From Warburgia ugandensis (lineage: Eukaryota; Streptophyta; Magnoliopsida; Canellales; Canellaceae): a stretch of DNA of 64,000 nt. A program made the translations under genes and the position numbers. Positions 1 through 12,289 of the stretch are shown here, piece by piece (positions within the stretch are counted from its first letter, which is position 1; each line of letters starts with the position of its first letter). Under the pieces are notes generated by a model. It had not been told where the DNA came from. It ran no database searches and saw only the letters and a list, made by a program, of their open reading frames with translations. The stretch spans positions 79,927,944-79,991,943 of the forward strand of contig CP141130.1 of assembly GCA_035236585.1 (NCBI GenBank), written 5' to 3'.

Positions 1-1050
1 AAACAAAAAAAGAAGTTAATCTTGAGTACTGATTTGTTTTCCCTCAATTTGCAGCACCAAGTCATGCATCCGAGTACTAAGAAATACACCTTCTCAAGCA
101 AGGAGAGGTACACTTTTTGAGCCTGAATGGGAAATCTAAGCACGGATCCATACAAATGAACTTGCAAATCGCCGACGGCCACGCAGATTTGGTTTCATGC
201 TAAATGAATATTTAATCAGATTTTATATTTATACATAAAAAAACTAATGGCTCACATTTTTTTTTGTCAAAATTCTAGACAAGGCTTTTGGGTTGAAGGT
301 CTAAGAATTTTCAATTTAAGAAAAAAAAATTTTTAATGGGAAGAGCTTATCATTATCAACTAGATTAACGGATTGAATCATGCCAATGTGGTACATATGA
401 GACCCCAAACAATATATTTTCTTGAGCAAGAAAGGCACTTTTCCTAATGTGTTGAAACTCAAGAAAAATGTCAAATAGTAAGCCTACCAACCACGGCACT
501 TACTTAGCAAAGAAGTACACATCAATGAATGCCATATAACACTTCTTTTTTATGGGAACTTATATTTTTGCCGATTACAGATATTCCTATAACTAGAAGT
601 CTCCGTCTATTAAGTTTTATGAGTTGCCATTGGTAGGCCAGCTCTACAAGTTGAAGGAAGTAGCAAGAAACTTGATTTCAGCAATCGTGTACGTCTGGAA
701 AACATTGGTCAACTCCATACTAAAACTCAATTTTGCTTGGAAATTCCGTTTCCTTGTGCTGCTTCCAACCTCACTGGAGACTTCTCAAATTACTCTATAA
801 ATTTAGTTATTTATCTTCAATTTTTTATACTACAAGAGAATTAAAAAATAACTGAAATGTTATAAAATCAGAAGCACGTAGGAATTCTTCAGGCCTGGAA
901 AGCTAAAACGTCACGCTAGATATCAACGCAAGTATGCCCATCAGAAGAGTTGTGATGGTTGATAATCTGGATTGAGGTATGCCTGGGGAGGCCTGTAGGG
1001 CACGTCCACATTTTCATGGATGGGCACCCACAGTTATCAACCATCAGTTG
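1..1050. other. AT-rich sequence with no recognisable gene
   Basis: Only short ORFs occur here and no protein motif was recognised. Homology to the 3' side of the PELPK unit begins at about 1,050, where it can be aligned with about 19,690 of unit 4. Confidence 0.4.
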
Positions 1051-1960
1051 CATTGGTTCCCTCTTCAATTGATCTGGAACGTCCTTCTAATATGGTATGA
1101 TATTTCACGCGATTGGAGATCTGACATGAATCTCATGAGATGGTCAGTTTGGACGATTTATGTGAGATGCAACATGTAAGAGTGGGGAGCCTCCTCGTAT
1201 TATCACGAGGTTGTTTACGCCCTTCTGAAGCATTCCCCTTTGAAGGTTAGAATCGAAAAATCTGCTCCATTTCTACAATCTTAAACTTTGCGTAGCGTCT
1301 ATGTTTCATCTATGGTATAGCAAGATAGCGCAATGAAGGCAATTTTTGCTGCATGGCCAGTCCAAATGCTGCTTGGAAAATAAATGGTCAGTATCACCAA
1401 AATCACCGTAGCTGTAAATAAATCTGTATTTTGAGTTAGCAGCACAAATGACCAAATTCCATACACCAAGACTATCATCCCTTCAGAAAATGGGTCTTAA
1501 GTTGGAAGTAACCGTAATAAGTTTTCATGAAACGGAAGATTAGGATCATCCAGTAGTTGAGAAGATTATTGGACAGGTGCCACTTACGGTTAGCTTGGAA
1601 GATGAATGCTGCAAAACAATATCTAAAGACAACCAAGTTTTTGAACTAAATCATGTCCTACGAGACCAAAGCATGCATGAACAACATTTCATATACGCAC
1701 CATAAGAAAAATTATAAATCACTCTCATACATAGAGAATCACCTTACAAATCCGCAAATAAAACGACATAACAATGATACAACGACAAATTCAAAGCCCC
1801 TAATACCGATCAAATGCTAAAAGATAACACTAAGTTCTCCTCCCGATGGCCTTCAGAATTGCGTTTGACATGGTAAATTTAGACGCAGTTATATTGCTAT
1901 GACAGTTCATTAAGTAGAAACCACAAGGGTGCACCATAAAAATTATGGAGTAGGAATGGA
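1050..1960. repeat. Conserved 3' flank of unit 1
   Basis: Homologous to 11,190-11,830, 15,400-16,037 and 19,940-20,590. Shared landmarks are catggccagtccaa, the gaagattattgga motif and the cccctaatac motif close to the stop codons. The part from 1,050 to 1,320 is shared only with unit 4 (agcctcctcgtattatcacg). Confidence 0.7.
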
Positions 1961-2428
1961 CTACGGTTTAGATGAACTTGAGGGGATTATGGGCAAGTGA
2001 ACCTCAGGCAGGGATGGAAGATCAACCTTAGGAAGGGAAGGGATTTCGGGCAAATGAGTCTCAGGCAATTTGGGCACATCAACCTTCGGAACATCCGGCA
2101 AATGGGTCTCAGGCAGTTTGGGCACATCAGCCTTGGGAACAGCCGGAATTTCCGGTAAATGGCTCTCAGGCGATTTGGGTACTTCAACTTTTGGAACTTC
2201 GGGCAAATGAGGCACTTCTACCTTAGGCAAGCTGGGAAAATGAACTTCAGGCAATGGGGACAGATCGACCTTGGGAAGGGAAGGGATTTCTGGCAAGCTG
2301 GGCTTCGGAAGTTCCGGAACCTTGGGTTCAGGAATGTCGAGAAGACTACGAGCAGCAAAACATACTTCACTGCTCAAGAATGTCATGGTAAGGAGAGCTG
2401 GTAAGAGAAAGAATCGGTGAGAAGACAT
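1961..2428 (-). CDS. Secreted PELPK-type proline-rich repeat protein, copy 1
   Basis: Single exon, 155 residues. Residues 1-25 are a signal peptide (basic start, Leu/Phe core, likely cleavage after VCFA). The mature part is a regular run of short Pro-spaced blocks such as PELPK, HLPEVP and VPKLPETHLP, in longer repeats of 16 and 19 residues. It has alternating Lys and Glu/Asp, no Cys and no Ser-Pro4 extensin block, and ends SSSSKP. This resembles the Arabidopsis PELPK1 (hydroxyproline-rich) family, though that protein has many more repeats. An apoplastic or cell-wall role follows from the signal peptide and the family, and is not shown here. The start is the only in-frame ATG before the signal peptide and is conserved in all four copies. 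The 5' flank is nearly identical to that of copy 4, whereas the 3' flank matches copy 2, so this copy is a likely recombinant. Confidence 0.9.
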   Translation of the reverse strand: MSSHRFFLLPALLTMTFLSSEVCFAARSLLDIPEPKVPELPKPSLPEIPSLPKVDLSPLPEVHFPSLPKVEVPHLPEVPKVEVPKSPESHLPEIPAVPKADVPKLPETHLPDVPKVDVPKLPETHLPEIPSLPKVDLPSLPEVHLPIIPSSSSKP

Positions 2429-2660
2429 GTTTGTATGATGCTAAGCCTTGAAATGGCCTGATCAAGTGAGGCACTTTTAAGTTCAAAGATTAAGAAGTGC
2501 AAGCTACAATGAGTAGAAGAGCACACCTTGCCCTTTTGTAAGGGAGTTACGTTGAATGAGTTTTTGCTCTAGTCATGGTTGGTGACTTGTTTATCGAGGG
2601 TGCTTGCATAAAACTTCAGAGATAGGTGACTTCCCTAGTTTGTTCACCTTCTTTTCCATG
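2429..2660 (-). promoter_or_regulatory. Conserved 5' flank of PELPK copy 1
   Basis: This roughly 230-bp upstream block is nearly base-for-base the same as the block upstream of copy 4 (21059-21280), including the segment with RC of ttgcccttttgtaagggag. Conservation outside the coding region suggests promoter and 5' UTR, or simply recent duplication. No convincing TATA box was seen on the minus strand. Confidence 0.5.
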
Positions 2661-2689
2661 CAGCTATTGGAGATTACAATAAATAAATG

Positions 2690-3386
2690 GAACTCAGCTT
2701 ATATCAAAGTAGAGAGAACTTACATGGTCTTACTACCTACAGATGTACCTAAACATGCATAGATGGTTACCAACCATGCATTTTCTAGGATGTATACGTC
2801 ACGTATAGGTGATAGCCAAAATCATGGATGATCCCAAGGGACTGATTGCATAAATGGGGGATAAAATGTGCCTACGTTGACATAATCACTGCTGCTGATA
2901 TAGCCAAGCACCAAAAATCTCGTTCCTTCCTGTGATCCCAACGACTTTTAGTCTGGACCAGACAAAATAACTGTAAAAAATCTTGACTGAATGGAGGATT
3001 AAGATCACATGCATCCAATGAAGAAGATTATTGGGGCGTTGCTACATTAAGGTTGATCTCATTTTATTTGGTAGCGAGTCATTGGGAATGGCAGCAAGCA
3101 GCCACAGTTATATTGGGCTCCATCTTTGGTTGATCTGAACCAACCATCTAATATCACATCCCCAATGACATAGATATCGTGCAGATTGGACAATGTTCGC
3201 TTCGAATTAAATGGCTTCTTACTCATTAATACTAAGTAATGCAATTCGTGATATAATAAAAAAGAAGTCTTTTAATTGGAAACATGATCGTTCAATTAGC
3301 AATATTCCACGCAAATTGAATATCTAACATGGGTCCTACTCCAATGGAACTGATGATTTATTGAGGATAGAAGTCATATCAATTGG
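2690..3386. repeat. Distal 5' repeat block of unit 1
   Basis: Two segments recur at the same place in each unit. One is around the caaccatgcattttctagga motif (units at about 2,770, 12,640, 16,857, 21,410). The other begins ggctccatctttggttgat (3,117, 13,007, 17,216, 21,772, and an extra diverged copy at 22,318). No coding capacity was seen. Confidence 0.6.
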
Positions 3387-3404
3387 GACGATTATTGGAG
3401 CATT

Positions 3405-3543
3405 GAGTCCTGGCCTCCTACAGTAGTGGTGCAAGGAGGGGCTTCTAGGCTAGGTCACGGGTTTGAGTCTCTTGTTGGTTTGGGTTTATCCATAAAAACC
3501 CTCTGGCATACTCAGAAAAAGAGAAAAAACAAAAAATAGAAAG
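3405..3543 (+). mobile_element. tRNA-derived SINE in unit 1
   Basis: A 139-bp body has a box A-like tagtggtgcaagg and a box B-like gggtttgagtctc about 35 bases apart, followed by an A-rich tail of a and aga runs. It is flanked by near-matching 18-bp direct repeats, gacgattattggagcatt (3387-3404) and aaagattgttggggcatc (3544-3561), which look like an aged TSD. The same element sits in unit 2. The family name was not recognised. Confidence 0.62.
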
Positions 3544-4282
3544 AAAGATTGTTGGGGCATCATCTGTTTAAGGTTAGCTTGAAAAATGAATGCTCTGGAT
3601 TACCAATGTGCTTTAGACCATTTATTTCCTAAGCATACCAGAAGAGAAACCACGTCTAGAAGTATATAAAGCAAAATGGAAACTTGATTAAATAAGAGCA
3701 AAGAGGCATGAGACAAGTCATTTAACATAGTCTGAAATTTCAGAAAAGGTAACAAAGTAAAAGGAAAATGGAGAGAACTTTATATTTAAAATAATGAAGT
3801 GAATTATAAGAAGAGCTCATGTTTTACTAATGTTTCTTTATCTTAAATTTCCCCCCTTACTTTGGAGAAAGAGTTACATAGTAATGCTGTCAATTATATA
3901 GCAAATATTGCAATACTTTTTTCTTGTCTTTTTTTTTTAAATTCTATTATTAATGGCAATGTAAATATATTTGTTGAAGAAAAAGGAAAAATTAATTACA
4001 AGATGGAGAATACAACACAAATATTGTACAATAAGAGGAAAGGACCAAGGGGGTGAGTTGGATGTTTTGCCTTAATTTATCTAAATTCACAAATTTTCAA
4101 AAAGAACAGAAATATTAGTAAGAAATTTTTTATTAAGCTGCTTGGCTTCTAAGAAAGAGGGAGCAGGTCAAATCTGCATCTTTGCGCTCGCTAACCCTTT
4201 ACTTCAAAGGATGGTGGGTCCGATACATGATTGGATAATGACAATTCTTGCACTAATTAGAAGTTACAGTTGTTCTCATTGG

Positions 4283-4715
4283 GTCTTCATATTTTAGAAC
4301 TTTTCCATGACGATCACATTGTCAATTTAGTTAAATATATCCTTTTCATATATAAATATATAATCAAATAACTGTTATTAATCCATTGATCTCATATTCT
4401 TTTCTACAATCAATTTTTTACTAGTTTCATTGTTGATAATATCCTTTAGATCCGTAGTAGTTCTGTTATGTATAGCAAACATTGCAATCACTTTTTTCAT
4501 GTCTTGTTTAGATCATTTCATGTATGGCATTGTAAATATATATATATATATATATATATTTTTAAAGGGAATCATCAAGCCTTGTTTAAAATACAAAGTA
4601 CAATAAATAAATAAAAATCATCAAGCCTTGTTTAAAATTGTTCTTGTTGGGCCTTCATATATTAAAACTTTTTCAAGATGATCACATTGTCAATTTGGTT
4701 AAATATATTCTTGTC
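4283..4715. repeat. Local duplication next to the LINE
   Basis: A stretch around gatcacattgtcaattt at 4,290-4,345 is repeated with changes at 4,653-4,710. A (TA)n run at about 4,538-4,558 lies between the two copies. No gene was seen. Confidence 0.5.
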
Positions 4716-6640
4716 ATGTCATCATCATCATTAAGTCCTTATCCCAATCAGGGGTTAGCCACATGAATCTTGTTTGTCCATTACCCTCTATTAAGTGTCA
4801 TGGCTTCATTTAGCCCAAAGGTTTTACTTCTTTTCTCACCATTTTCATCCATGTTCCTTTGAGCCTTCACCTTGCCCTTTTAGAAACTTCAACTAGCTAG
4901 GATCATCTTACTCCTAATTGATGCCATTTTCAAACTCCGTTGGATATGTCCAAACCATGAAAGTTTAATCTCCTTCATCTTATTACCTATTAGTACTACT
5001 TGTAAGTTTCCTCTAATATTTTTATTTCTAATTATATCCTCTCTTGTCTTGCCACTCATCCATTTGAGGATTTGCATTTCGATGACAATCATCTTATGTA
5101 TATGTTATTCCTTAACTACCCAACACTCTAATTCATAAAGCATTGTTGGATTTGCAACCATCTTATAGAGTTCCTTTCAATTTGAGTGGCACTTGCCAAT
5201 CGCACAAAACTCTAGAGGTGCATCTTCATTTGTTCCAATCTGCTTGGATTCTATAGGTAACCTTCCTCCTAATCTTTTCTTTCTCATGAATTATTGATCG
5301 CCAGTATCGGAAGTAGTCTTTTAGGGGGACTTCTTGGTTATTAAGCTTTATGAGTGTTCTAGTACTTCTCCCCTCCTTGTTAAAATTGCAATTCATATAC
5401 TTTGTCTTAGTCGGTTCATTTTAAATTCTTTAAATTCTAATGCATCTCTCAATAACTCTAGCTTTATGTTTATGCCCTCCCTTATCTTATCAATCAAAAC
5501 TATATAATCTGAAAATAAGATGCACCATGGAATCTCTGCATGCAAATGTTGTGTTAACTTATCCACAACTTAACATAAAAAGTTGCAGGCTCAAAGCCAA
5601 CTCTTGGTGCAATCCTATAGTGATAGGAAAGTTACTGGTTTCTCTATTAGTGGTCCTAACGTTTGTTAACACTCCCTCATACCATATCTTTAATTATGTT
5701 TATATACTCACAGTGAAAACCTTTTCTTGACCAACACCCACCACATTAACTCTTTAAGGACCCTATCATAAGATTTTTTTAAGTTAATAAGGACTATGGA
5801 GAGGTCCTTCCTCCTCTCCCTATATTTCTCTATCAATTGTCTAAGTAGGAAAATACCTTTCATGGTAGATCTCCCAAGGATTAAACCAAACTAGTTTTTT
5901 TATACACTTGTCTTATATCGTAGCTTCTTCTCAATCACTCTTTCAAACAGTTTCATGGTATGGCTCAAAAGTTTGGTCCCTCGATAATTAGTACAACTCT
6001 GTATGTCTCATTTGTTCTTATAATTGGTACAATTAAGCTCTTCCTCTATTCATCCAACATTTTCTTCGAATTTAAATCTTATTAAATAATTTTTCTACCA
6101 AGCAACTCCAATATCTTCTATATACTTCCAAACCTCTATTGTTATACAATCAAGCTTTAAGGTCTTTCTTGAATTTGTCCTTTTCAAGGATTCTTTCACT
6201 TTAGGTATTCTAATCCTACAATTGTATTTATAATGTGCAATAGTATTTGGGTTTATGATACTTCCAATCCATATATTCTCAAGGTAATTATTATTTAGCA
6301 ATTTTTAAAGTAAATTTCCTACCTTTGTTTGACCTTATCATCTTAACCAGTAGCGTTTGATCTTATCATCTTAATCAGTAGCCTTTAGTTATCACTTCTA
6401 AGACACACATGTTCTCTTAATTGACTTTTTGCACTTTTTTACTATACCACCAAGGTTTCTTTATTGGTTGTCTTTTATCTTTAGATATTCCTAGGACATT
6501 TTCTACCATTTTCTTAATGGATTTGGCCATATTAGTTCATATGATGTTTTACTTCTATTTCATTGTTATGGTTTCCTTCTACCATTACTTGCTTGTAAAT
6601 GATGCTATCTTCTCTCCTTTTAAGTTGCACCACTTAGTAG
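4716..6640 (-). mobile_element. RTE-type LINE reverse transcriptase relic
   Basis: Read on the minus strand, the decayed frames give a non-LTR reverse transcriptase in the normal order. First comes an N-terminal piece with KPWWYSKKVQKVN (about 6,440), then SRKTLKLDCITIEVWKYIED (about 6,120), and GRSTMKGIFLLRQLIEKYRE with KDLSIVLINLKKSYDRV (about 5,780-5,870). FPITIGLHQ (about 5,620) and a catalytic block changed to ILFSDYIVLID (the usual ADD is lost) follow near 5,500. The end is EMQILKWMSGKTREDIIRN with LSWFGHIQR (about 4,960-5,090). The 3' end is a short TGATGA repeat after a GGGATAAGG-like stretch, as in plant RTE elements. Many stops and frameshifts make it inactive. It is found only in unit 1, so it is later than the duplications. 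The 5' edge is approximate. Confidence 0.85.
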
Positions 6641-6725
6641 CAATATAACCAAATAGATAAATGAATGTGATAAATGACAACAGTAGGTTTTTTGGAAATG
6701 TAAAAAGAAGAAAATTTAGTGTGTG

Positions 6726-6727
<2 letters not shown>

Positions 6728-6807
<80 letters not shown>
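6728..6807. repeat. (GA)n microsatellite
   Basis: About 40 uninterrupted AG dinucleotides between the LINE relic and a foldback MITE. Confidence 0.95.
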
Positions 6808-6808
<1 letters not shown>

Positions 6809-6852
6809 TACTGATGGGTACCTTCTCTCTCATGCATGATGGCCTACTCTTT

Positions 6853-7120
6853 CTATTTTTTGAATGATTCATTCAATTCATCAGATTTTCCATCCTCAAA
6901 GGATGGGCAGGTTTCAAAAATCTTATCTTTTGCAAATCCCCAAGATGGTCTTTGTGGTTGGAAAATGGATGGTATTTGAAAGAGAGGGAGTTTTCTATTT
7001 TCACAATCCATTTCCCAACTACAAGAGACCTTTGAGAGGTCTCCAAAAGATGAGATTTTTGAGACCCACCCATTTTTAGGGGTGGCAAATCCGATGCATG
7101 AAATGAATAGCTAAAAAAAG
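6853..7120. mobile_element. Foldback MITE in unit 1
   Basis: The two halves are inverted copies at roughly three-quarters identity. The left arm has ttcaaaaatcttatcttttg and ggttggaaaatggat, and the right arm read in reverse has tctcaaaaatctcatctttt and agttgggaaatggat. The arms meet with almost no spacer. The length of about 265 bp and the lack of coding potential fit a non-autonomous DNA transposon. TSD not resolved. Confidence 0.6.
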
Positions 7121-7169
7121 AAAGAAAGATTGGTTTTGTGTGCATGAAAGAGATTGTCTCCATTGGTAC

Positions 7170-10090
7170 TGTAATGACTCAAAATTTTCAATATTAGTAT
7201 ATCACTTTTGTAACCACAATCAATCATGTTGGTCTTCATGTGCTAGTTAGTTATAGTTTGTTTATTTTTGGACAATTTTGGAGATTAATAGATATTTAAT
7301 CACATTAATAGGCGGTTGGATGTTTTAGTTTAATTAACCTATGAAATGAAGGACTCTATGAGAAGTATCTATATACTTAGATCTACGCTCGAAATAGAAT
7401 CCAACGCCTCAAAGAATACTGAAAACGGAATTCGTATGACCAAGTTAGGGTCATTTGAAGATGAAAAGGCATTTGTGTAATTTAGACTTAAAAACGAAAA
7501 AGGATAAAAACTCAAGGGGTCGTTTTGATAACGACCCCCCCCCCCCCCCCATGCGTCGTCTTCTTCCTCCAGCCAGGTGGTGCACAGCATCGCCATTCCC
7601 CTCCTATAAAATCCCCCACTCCCCCCTTTCCATCACCGTGTTTCATCGGCTCAAATTCGGTTCACGACCATCTCCGACAAGGAGGGTTTCAGCCAATAGT
7701 CCAGGCGTGCAACAGGCTCCATCTCGGGTTCCCAGGTACGATCCTCCTCCCTACTTTACTTCTTTCTCTTCCCTCTCCCTTTTCCCCCAGGTCTCGATTG
7801 GGTCTGGTAGGTTTTCCAGCCAAAAATTGTCAAATTTTTGGGAAATAAAATAGACGGGTGAAAACCCGTTGAAGACCTAGCATCCTGGGGATGCACGGGC
7901 ATGACGTGCACTGGTGATGCGCTCCTTGGGGCGGCCGTCATGCGTGCGCCACGTGTGGGCTGGTCCCAGTTTGACCAGGACGTAGGGGGCATCCCGAGAA
8001 CCTTGACACGCGGGCCCTAAATGGATGATTCTGGTTTGTCTGATTGATTCGTGACACTAAAAACCCAATTAAGGAGGCTATATAGCTCCGATTGACGATC
8101 TGAAAGAATATTGTGTTCGTATCGACAACACGGACCTAATGAGACTATAAAAATTAAGATTAGAGAACTACTTTATATGACTATAGCCCAAAAACTACAG
8201 AATTCTCATAGATCTACCATGTCAAAGATGATCAGATCTCATGACTTGATCTATTAGAGATGTTAGGGGATTAATAGCTTAGGATTAACCCTAAAGTACA
8301 TGTATCAATCCTTGAATGATAGATCTGGCCATTCAAATCAAGTACAGACCTATTCTAAGCATTGGGACAGGCGATCTATGAGATCTGACCATTCAATTAC
8401 ATGATCTTGATGACATGAAGTTATTGAAGGCAACCTAACCATTAAACATTATATCTATACGAGAGATCTAGCCTGGAAACGCATTTAAGCAATGACCAAT
8501 AACTTAAAAGGCAGATCTAGCTGTTAATCTATAAGTCTAAGTAATGATCTATAATGTATGGAAATGATACTTGAATCCTTGCTATCAATTAATATCCAGG
8601 GTTTTACAAAAGGACTCAGGGTAGAGTAATGAACAGCGCGATTCAAGGAACATCGAGGTGGGTAGTCTGATACTACTAAGTTTTTAAATGCATCCCAAAC
8701 TCTAAGTGATTTACTTGATATTATTACCGTATTTCGTATGTTTTTTGAGATATGATGTTCTTATATGAGTATGCAACCTTGTCTTCATGATTTTATGGCC
8801 TTGAAGCACTTGAATATATCACCGTACTTAGTATGCTTTTGGGATATGATGTTCTTATACGAGGATGTAGAATTGTCTTCATGATTTATGGCCTTGAATA
8901 CGATTTCTAGCACGAGCAGATTTTATGCATTGCTCACATATTTAAAAATAAATGCATAAATTGCATGATTTCAATGATTGACATTTGGATTTATTTATAT
9001 ACGCTTTTTTGGCTATTGAGCCTGGTGGGTACAATGCTGAGAAGTTATTATGTAAAGGGTTGGCCTCCTAGCCTCTACCACTAAAAATGTGGATGGTATC
9101 GCTGCCAAAAAGGCTTGTCCCTTCCTCAACTATTGTGGTAAACATGGATGACCACTGGAGGTGTTCACGGCACCCTTTTCGAGGACGCCATAGTCGCCAT
9201 AGAGGCTATGGTAGGTTGGTCTCCAGATACCGAAGCCACACTATTCCAGCTGTGTGCTGATCGTGAGCATAGTTGGCCTTATGATTTCAGTGATATCGAT
9301 ATGCATATAGAATTGAGATGGTCGTAAACGAGTACTCATGACTAGTCAACTTGATGTGTTTGCTGAGAGACCATGTGCATGATACTTATAGTGATGCCAG
9401 CATCTGCTTTGAATGATGACTATTTTAAGAGTTTCATGATTATTATATTTTACTCGTTGGTTTGATATGTTGTCGAGATCTTATTACTTGGATCTATTGA
9501 TTTCTATTATATGATTTTAGTCATATTTAGAAGACTAGATTTGTGTACGGTTTTTATGGTTAAAATTGCATCGATAAGCTTATGTTTTATGCACAAAGCT
9601 GCATGTTTACACAAAAAGGAATCACTAATGTTTTCCATGAAAAGCTCCTTGAATTATGCATGTTGCCTGATGAGTTTTCAAAATAGTAGTATCAGATCAC
9701 CTATTGAGTATGAGGAATACTCACCCAAAATATATTATTTTTACAGATTAGCTCCAAAAGAATTAAAAGAAATATAAGAAAATGTTAGAACTATGCTCAG
9801 AAGAATGAAGAGAAGACAAGTATAAAGATAAGTATATGATCTACCTTTTGGACATGTACCTGTAATTATGGATAGATTTGAAAAATATTTATGATTTTTC
9901 TTTATTTTTCAAAATTCCTTGTCCATCTTGAAAGCAAATGACACTCGGGGTTTTCAAAATGAATTTAAAATAAAAGAATTTTTTCACTGCATCGCATTGT
10001 TTTTCTAAAAGTGTTTTCAAATAGGAATTGATCCCGCCTTAGGAATTAGTTTTGCATTTAAAAATGCATGCAAAAATCCGAGTCGTCACA
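7170..10090 (+). mobile_element. Solo LTR G of a Ty3/gypsy element
   Basis: A 2,921-bp block starts TGTAATGACTC and ends GTCGTCACA, so it has short inverted TG...CA ends. It is flanked by GGTAC (7165-7169) and AGTAC (10091-10095), a 5-bp TSD with one change. Internal landmarks (the C-run at about 7,535, the gaccactggaggtgttcac stretch, a hairpin at 9,705-9,723) also occur in LTRs B and C but in the opposite order, so G is plus-oriented. No internal domain remains. It splits unit 1 and is absent from units 2-4. Confidence 0.75.
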
Positions 10091-10616
10091 AGTACCGAGA
10101 GAGAGACCTCTTAGGAGTTGGATTTTCTGAAGAATTTCACTATTTTTGTTGCTAAGATGTGAAGAAGAGGAACGTTGTTGGGAATTGGGAAATTGATGTC
10201 CCTTTTTTTGGGAAGTTGATGACCCTTTTTCTGTTACTTTTTCTTTATATTTTTCCTTTTTCGTTAAGATAGGGCAATGTCTCTCTATTTATAAATAAAT
10301 AACTAAAAATTACTCGGGCTAGAAGAAATAGCAATACCAATTTGGGAATTCTAAAATTTAAGGGAAGACACTTGGATCCACGGACCCATGTTGGCTGGGC
10401 TATATATGTGATCATTGTGGTCTAAACATTTCTATACTTTTTATCTTTCTTTTTCTCTCGTGATGAGTAAAGAGTACAAGGCGGCTCCAGGATTTGTATA
10501 TCCAACAAGAAAGGATGAGATTTGTAACTCCAACATTCAATAACGAAAAAGGATATACTCTGTATGATGAAAAGTCGGAGAAAACAAGACTTTCATGAAT
10601 ATGTGACGTTAATGCA

Positions 10617-11085
10617 CAGCCCGATCTGGCTTATGTTATAAATGAAGTACGTCAATTAGTAGCAAGAACCTATGGATGACGGCCGTCAAGAGGATGTTGC
10701 ACTATCTTCGACGTACATCATCTATTGAATATTCATCTCCAAGTCCAATCCCCTCCAGATCCATGCCTTTACTAATGCAAAGAGGGTAAGATTAATTGAT
10801 GATGGACTATCCACTGGTGGGTTCCTTAGTTTCTTGGAACCCATTTTTGAGCAGCGTGGCCCACTTGCCCACCGAATCCTAATATAGAGCACTAGCTGGT
10901 TCAATGGACGAGATCATCTGGCTGCAATCTCTATTGCACCAGTTCGGCGTTAAAACTTAAGAGCCCCTAAACCGTGGTGTAATAACCAAGGGACTACAGA
11001 CCTTACTGCAAATCCGCTGTTTCATGCGCACACAAAAGATACTGAGGTGGACTTTCATTTTTTGGGATCTAATGGCCCCAACCCA
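10617..11085 (+). mobile_element. Decayed Ty1/copia RT-RNase H fragment in unit 2
   Basis: Plus-strand frames spell the end of a copia polyprotein with stops and shifts: DLAYVINEVRQLVA (RT end), then YRALAGSMDEIIWLQSLLHQ (RNase H), then LTANPLFHAHTKDTEVDFHF close to the element's 3' side. No LTR or tail was identified. The same fragment with the same endpoints occurs in units 3 and 4, so it was amplified together with the PELPK genes. Confidence 0.85.
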
Positions 11086-11189
11086 AACTATGATTTCTAT
11101 ACACAAAGGATCTGGTTGCTGTTATACTTACGAAGCCATTGTCTACAACCATATTTGAATTTCTTCATGACATGTTGAGACTGATATTA

Positions 11190-11830
11190 CGAGATCACGC
11201 AATGAAGACAACATTTTCTGCACAGCCAGTCCAAATACTACCTACAAAATAATGGTCTGGATCACCAAAATAACCGTACTGTGTGTACAAATCTGTATTT
11301 TGATTTTGCAGCACAAATAACCACATTTCATACACCAAAATTCTCATCCCTTCAGAAATGGATCTTAATTTGGAAAAGAACCATAATGAGTTTTCATCAA
11401 AATGAAAATTGGGATCATCCAGTAGTTGAGAAGATTATTGGACCATCGCCACTTGCGGTTAGCTTGGAAGATGAATGTACAAAACAATATCTAAAGACAA
11501 AACCGAGTTTTTTGGACTAAATCATTTACTAAGAAACCAAAGCATGCATGAACAACATTTCATATACGCACCATAAGAAAAATTATAAATCACTCTCTTA
11601 CACATAGAATCACCTCACAAATCATCAAATAAAGCGACAAAAAATGTTACAATGACAAATTCAAAGCCCCTAATACCGATAAAATGCTAAAAGGTAACAC
11701 TAAGTTCTCCTCCCGATGGCCTTCAGAATTGAGTTTGACATAATAAATTTAGACGCAGTTATACTGCTGTCCCAGTTCATTGAACAGAAATCACAAGGTT
11801 GCACCATGTAAATTATGGAGTAGGAATGGA
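11190..11830. repeat. Conserved 3' flank of unit 2
   Basis: Aligns with the corresponding blocks of units 1, 3 and 4. The part nearest the stop codon shares unit-1-type variants (accgat before aaatgctaaaa, acgcagttata, attatggagtagg). Confidence 0.7.
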
Positions 11831-12289
11831 CTACGGTTTAGATGGAATTGTGGGCAAGTGAACCTCAGGCAGTGATGGGAGATCAACCTTAGGAAGGGAA
11901 GGGATTTCTGGCAAATGAGTCTTAGGCAATTGGGGCACTTCAACCTTCGGAGCGTCCGGCAAATGGGTCTCAGGCACTTTGGGCACATCAACCTTGGGAA
12001 AAGCCGGAATTTCCGGCAAATGGCTCTCAGGCAATTTGGGTATTTCAACTTTTGGAACTTCTGGCAAATGAGGCACTTCTACCATAGGGAAGCTGGGCAA
12101 ATGAGCTTCAGGCAATGGATGCAAATCGACCTTGGGAAGGGAAGGGAATTCTGGCAAGTTTGGCTTCGGAAGTTCGGAAATCTTGCGTTCAGGAATGTCA
12201 ACAAGACTTCGAGCAGCAAAACATACTTCAGTGCTCAAGAATGTCATAGTAACGAGCACTGGTAAGAGAAAGAATCTGTGAGAAGACAT
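11831..12289 (-). CDS. Secreted PELPK-type proline-rich repeat protein, copy 2
   Basis: Single exon, 152 residues, the shortest of the four. The signal peptide is residues 1-25 (MSSHRFFLLPVLVTM start, cleavage after VCFA). The same repeat layout follows as in copy 1, with substitutions in the blocks (ERKISELPKP, VPQLPKTHLP). The C-terminus ends PTIPSKP, three residues shorter than copies 3 and 4. The frame stays open upstream but has no ATG there (the codon at 12346 is TTG), so 12289 is the start. The N-terminal half and 5' flank resemble copy 3, whereas the 3' flank resembles copy 1. A cell-wall structural role is inferred from the family. No intron, stop or frameshift was seen. Confidence 0.9.
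   Translation of the reverse strand: MSSHRFFLLPVLVTMTFLSTEVCFAARSLVDIPERKISELPKPNLPEFPSLPKVDLHPLPEAHLPSFPMVEVPHLPEVPKVEIPKLPESHLPEIPAFPKVDVPKVPETHLPDAPKVEVPQLPKTHLPEIPSLPKVDLPSLPEVHLPTIPSKP

Noticed and set aside
2159-2404. Open frames antisense to each PELPK gene (also at 11915-12265, 16236-16481, 20789-21034)
   Set aside because: They recur because the coding strand is a regular repeat. Their products have no family motif, and the sense frames have signal peptides and conserved starts.
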